DNA from: Catellatospora methionotrophica
GTDB lineage: Bacteria; Actinomycetota; Actinomycetes; Mycobacteriales; Micromonosporaceae
NCBI RefSeq assembly: GCF_011297335.1
Contig: NZ_JAAOTJ010000016.1
Coordinates: 1-64,000, forward strand
Direction of reading: 5' to 3'
Length of the DNA stretch: 64,000 nucleotides
The position numbers were made by a program, and so were the translations under genes. The number at the start of each line of letters is the position of its first letter. Within the stretch, counting starts at the first letter, position 1. The notes under the pieces were generated by a model. It had not been told where the DNA came from and did not search any database. It saw nothing but the letters and a program-made list of their open reading frames with translations. Below, piece by piece: positions 61,821-64,000 of the stretch.

Positions 61821-62905
61821 CGGCCTGCCCTCCCCCGCGTCTCGCGTACCGACCTGATCATGTCGAGCATCCGCTGCTCGGTCGCGGCGACCAGCGCGGG
61901 TGTGATGACCGCGCCCGGCTTCTGCGCGCGGACGAAGTCGTCGAAGGCGTCGGCCGTCGAGCGGGGCGTGAAGCCATACTCCCGGACCAGCCGCGCGGTG
62001 TCGACCACCCGGCCGTGCACGAACAGGTCCACCTGGTCCAGGCTCAGCCCGGCGACCCCGCGCCGGAACGAGGCGGCGGCGTGCATGGCGGGCTCCAGCA
62101 CCGGCACCGCGATGCGCCCCGACCGGCGTACGGCCTGCGACAGGGTGAGCGTGCCGGGTCCGGCGACGTTGAAGGTGCCCTGGTGGTCCTCCAGCACCGA
62201 GCGGCGCAGGATCTCCAGCGCGTCGTCGACGTGGATGAACTGCAGGCGCGGGTCCCGCCCGAGCACCGTCGGCACCGCCGGGCGGGCCAGGAACTTCAGC
62301 AGCGCCGTGTCGGCCTGCGGGCCGATGAACGGGGCGAAGCGCAGCACGGTGGTGGTGACCTCGGGCCGCCTGCGGCGGAAGCCCCGCACGTACGACTCGA
62401 TGTCGAGGATGTCGCGCGCGTACCCGCCCCGTGGCACGTCCCGGGGCTCGGTGTCCTCGGTGAACACGGCCGGGTCGCGGAACGAGACGCCGTACGCCGC
62501 CGTCGACGAGCGCACCACCAGGCGGCGCAGCGACGGCATCTGCTGGCAGGCGGCCAGCAGTTGGAGCGTGCCGATGACGTTCTGGTCCTTCATCGCGGCC
62601 CGCCCGCCGCCCTCGGCATCGGGCGAGGACATCACCGCGAGGTGCACGAGAGCTTCAGCACCGAGCTTGACCAGGGAGGACGCGCCTTCGGTCAGATCGA
62701 CCCGGCGCACCGCGACATCGCGCAGCAGTGGTGCGAGCTCGTCGGGCGGATCGGCCCGGTCCACCCCGACCACCTTGTGGACCTGCGGGTCCGCGGCGAT
62801 CCGGGCGGCGATGGTCGCACCGAGGAACCGGCTGACGCCGGTGACGATGACGACCCGGGGAGCGCGTGCGCGATCGGCGGCGGAGCCGTTGGCGACCGCG
62901 GTCAT
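61817..62905 (-). CDS. NAD-dependent epimerase/dehydratase (extended SDR-like)
   Basis: A 362-aa Rossmann protein. The dinucleotide loop is VVIVTGVSRFLGATIAARI (near residue 15), followed by VVGVDRADPP and LVHLAVMSSP. The expected YxxxK active site is not clear: the region reads SSTAAYG and then GGYARDILDIE without the lysine. It may be a binding protein or an atypical enzyme. The ATG at 62905 follows GGGGAGG; the frame is open to 63010 but the added segment is basic and unlikely. It is coupled to the acyltransferase gene and corresponds to galE2 (Rv0501) by position. Confidence 0.82.
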   Translation of the reverse strand: MTAVANGSAADRARAPRVVIVTGVSRFLGATIAARIAADPQVHKVVGVDRADPPDELAPLLRDVAVRRVDLTEGASSLVKLGAEALVHLAVMSSPDAEGGGRAAMKDQNVIGTLQLLAACQQMPSLRRLVVRSSTAAYGVSFRDPAVFTEDTEPRDVPRGGYARDILDIESYVRGFRRRRPEVTTTVLRFAPFIGPQADTALLKFLARPAVPTVLGRDPRLQFIHVDDALEILRRSVLEDHQGTFNVAGPGTLTLSQAVRRSGRIAVPVLEPAMHAAASFRRGVAGLSLDQVDLFVHGRVVDTARLVREYGFTPRSTADAFDDFVRAQKPGAVITPALVAATEQRMLDMIRSVRETRGRAGR

Positions 62906-63073
62906 GACGCGCCTCCCCGGGGCGGCGAAGAATGAAGAGGAGCACCGCGCCTCCCGCAGGCCGTTGGCCCGCAGCAGGTCGACGCGGGACTGCGCCCGAG
63001 CTGCCGACACCGCCGGATGAGCGCACGATGGCGCTGCGAACCGGCCCGGTGGCTCAGCGCCGGGGCGCGGACC

Positions 63074-63175
63074 TCACTTGCCGAGACGGCGACGCTGGAC
63101 GCGGGTCTTGCGCAGCAGCTTACGGTGCTTCTTCTTCGCCATACGCTTGCGGCGCTTCTTGACCACGGAGCCCAT
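63074..63175 (-). CDS. bS22-type (AURKAIP1/COX24 domain) mini ribosomal protein
   Basis: A 33-aa, extremely basic peptide read by hand: [20 protein letters not shown] followed by [13 protein letters not shown]. This matches the actinobacterial AURKAIP1/COX24-domain protein (Rv0500B-like), found as bS22 in mycobacterial 30S subunits. Eighteen or so of 33 residues are Lys or Arg. The start ATG at 63175 follows GGGGATGCC. Automatic gene calls often miss it. Its neighbours, an HTH protein upstream and epimerase plus acyltransferase downstream, are in the conserved order. Confidence 0.93.
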   Translation of the reverse strand: MGSVVKKRRKRMAKKKHRKLLRKTRVQRRRLGK

Positions 63176-63330
63176 ACGGCATCCCCTCGAAGTTGACGGT
63201 GGTGGAACCCGTTCAGGGTAGCCGAGCAGCCGCGAGCGCACTGCCAGGGGTCACCGTCAGGGTGAGCCGCACTACCGAAACGCAGAAGCTCGCGCTGCGG
63301 GGCTCGCAAGCTCACTCCTCGCACTTCGCC

Positions 63331-63540
63331 CTACTGCTCCGAGAAAGCGCCCCGCAAGTACTCCTGAACCGCCTGCTCAGGAACCCGGAAAGAGCGCCCC
63401 ACCCGGACGGCGGACAGCTCCCCCGAGTGGACCAGGCGGTAGACCGTCATCTTCGACACCCGCATCAGGGTCGCCACCTCGGCGACGGTGAGGAATCTGA
63501 CCTCAGCCAGCCGTGCGTCCTGTCGTGTCGATCCGATCAT
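63331..63540 (-). CDS. Small helix-turn-helix (excisionase-like) DNA-binding protein
   Basis: A 69-aa protein with a MerR/excisionase-type winged helix: VRFLTVAEVATLMRVSKMTV (residues 14-33), YRLVHSGELSAVRVGRSFRV, then PEQAVQEYL. It is the Rv0500A-type HTH conserved in actinobacteria, related in fold but not identical to BldC. ATG 63540 is about 11 nt after GGAGGAGG; GTG 63552 overlaps that site and is unlikely. Targets are unknown. It is followed 155 nt later by the bS22 gene. Confidence 0.88.
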   Translation of the reverse strand: MIGSTRQDARLAEVRFLTVAEVATLMRVSKMTVYRLVHSGELSAVRVGRSFRVPEQAVQEYLRGAFSEQ

Positions 63541-63638
63541 GAGCAGGCCCACCTCCTCCGGTGTGTAACAAGTACGGTACCGGGACGGTTGTTACCGATG
63601 CGAGCCTTTCGTCAAGATCGGGGCGGATCACGCGGTGA

Positions 63639-64000
63639 TCAGGCGACGCTGTGCCGGACGAAGTCGGCGCACTCGCGCTCCAGCGCCGCCCAGTCCGTCC
63701 CGAAGATCTCCTGGGCTCCGTCCTGCACCGTCACCCCGTCGTGCACCACTCGGTGGAAGAACTCCACCAGCTTCGCCTCGCCGAAGCGGTCGGCCAGGTG
63801 GGTCATGGTCAGCCCGCTGATGCCGTAGCGGGCCGAGACGACCCAGCCGGCGGTGTTCGGGGGCGGATCGGCGAACTCCACGTCGCCGTCCCAGCCGCTC
63901 TCCACCAGGCGCTTGATCGCCGGAAGGCGCAGGTAGTCGCGCACCGGGCGGCCGTTCATCCCCGCGTAGTCGGCCAGGCCCTCGTGCAGCCACCACATGG
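63639..64000 (-). CDS. Peptidase_MA-like metallopeptidase, C-terminal part (partial)
   Basis: The last 120 residues of a protein entering from the right edge. WWLHEGLADYAG at the window border resembles the third-ligand segment (Glu in WLxEGLA) of gluzincin peptidases, which follows an HExxH that would lie outside. YGISGLTMTHLADRFGEAKL and the closing FGTDWAALERECADFV are typical of this family's C-terminus. It is probably an extracellular or membrane protease of unknown substrate. The N-terminus and zinc motif cannot be seen. Confidence 0.7.
   Translation of the reverse strand, partial: MWWLHEGLADYAGMNGRPVRDYLRLPAIKRLVESGWDGDVEFADPPPNTAGWVVSARYGISGLTMTHLADRFGEAKLVEFFHRVVHDGVTVQDGAQEIFGTDWAALERECADFVRHSVA

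Noticed and set aside
61817-62905. Active UDP-glucose 4-epimerase (GalE) call
   Set aside because: The fold fits, but the YxxxK active site could not be located, so the enzyme name was not transferred from the positional homologue.

Overview
The window is high-GC DNA from a filamentous, sporulating actinobacterium, most likely of the family Micromonosporaceae (inference). The evidence is strong G/C third-position bias, frequent GTG starts with GGAGG-type ribosome sites, many 1-4 nt stop/start overlaps (TGATG, ATGA, GTGA), several leaderless-looking starts, a bldN/rsbN developmental sigma/anti-sigma pair, and actinobacterial marker families (DUF3107, DUF3117, DUF3152, a bS22-type mini-protein). 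No rRNA, tRNA, CRISPR array or phage was found. The only mobile DNA is the end of an IS5-family element at the left edge.

Layout. 1-1.2 kb: IS fragment and a half-length squalene-cyclase-like protein. 1.4-11.3 kb: a block whose order I recall from M. tuberculosis Rv3206c-Rv3211: moeZ, two tandem DUF3152 metalloproteases, a 940-aa Pro-rich protein, a TetR regulator, DUF3107, a ferritin-like protein and a DEAD-box helicase. 11.3-18.6 kb: heme oxygenase behind an iron box, a Cys-rich unknown, a methyltransferase, SDR, HAD, a DMT exporter and small unknowns. 18.6-31.1 kb: a block resembling Rv1209-Rv1234: MgtE_N/CBS protein, DUF1003, mrp, tatB, htrA, O-methyltransferase, pepA, DUF3117, PaaX and enoyl-CoA hydratase, tag, a sterol-desaturase-like protein, SRPBCC and DivIVA. 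The sigE/rseA pair that normally separates the methyltransferase from htrA is absent. 31.2-36.6 kb: a lone nuoA, a sigma factor fused to a membrane-anchored outer domain, and korAB. 36.6-47.4 kb: accessory envelope and signalling genes, including a QGGY-repeat membrane protein, a secreted glycosylhydrolase, sigma/partner genes, a secreted phospholipase A2, a cyclase-STAND ATPase, a lytic transglycosylase, a double GNAT and an FmdB zinc ribbon. 47.5-64 kb: rex-hemA-hemC-hemD-hemB, HAD, glutaredoxin, acyl-CoA ligase, bldN-rsbN, HAD-IB, acyltransferase, epimerase, bS22, an HTH protein and the C-terminus of a metallopeptidase (compare Rv0500A-Rv0512).

How it fits together. Rex, probably acting through the operator upstream of its own gene, links NADH redox state to tetrapyrrole synthesis, with a hairpin and U-tract between hemD and hemB. 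Heme breakdown at 11.4 kb appears iron-controlled. bldN sits behind a BldD-like palindrome and a translationally coupled 46-codon ORF, with its anti-sigma factor downstream. Nearly every wide convergent gene junction carries a strong hairpin. Four of these are unusually long (21-28 bp arms), and two of the four share sequence.
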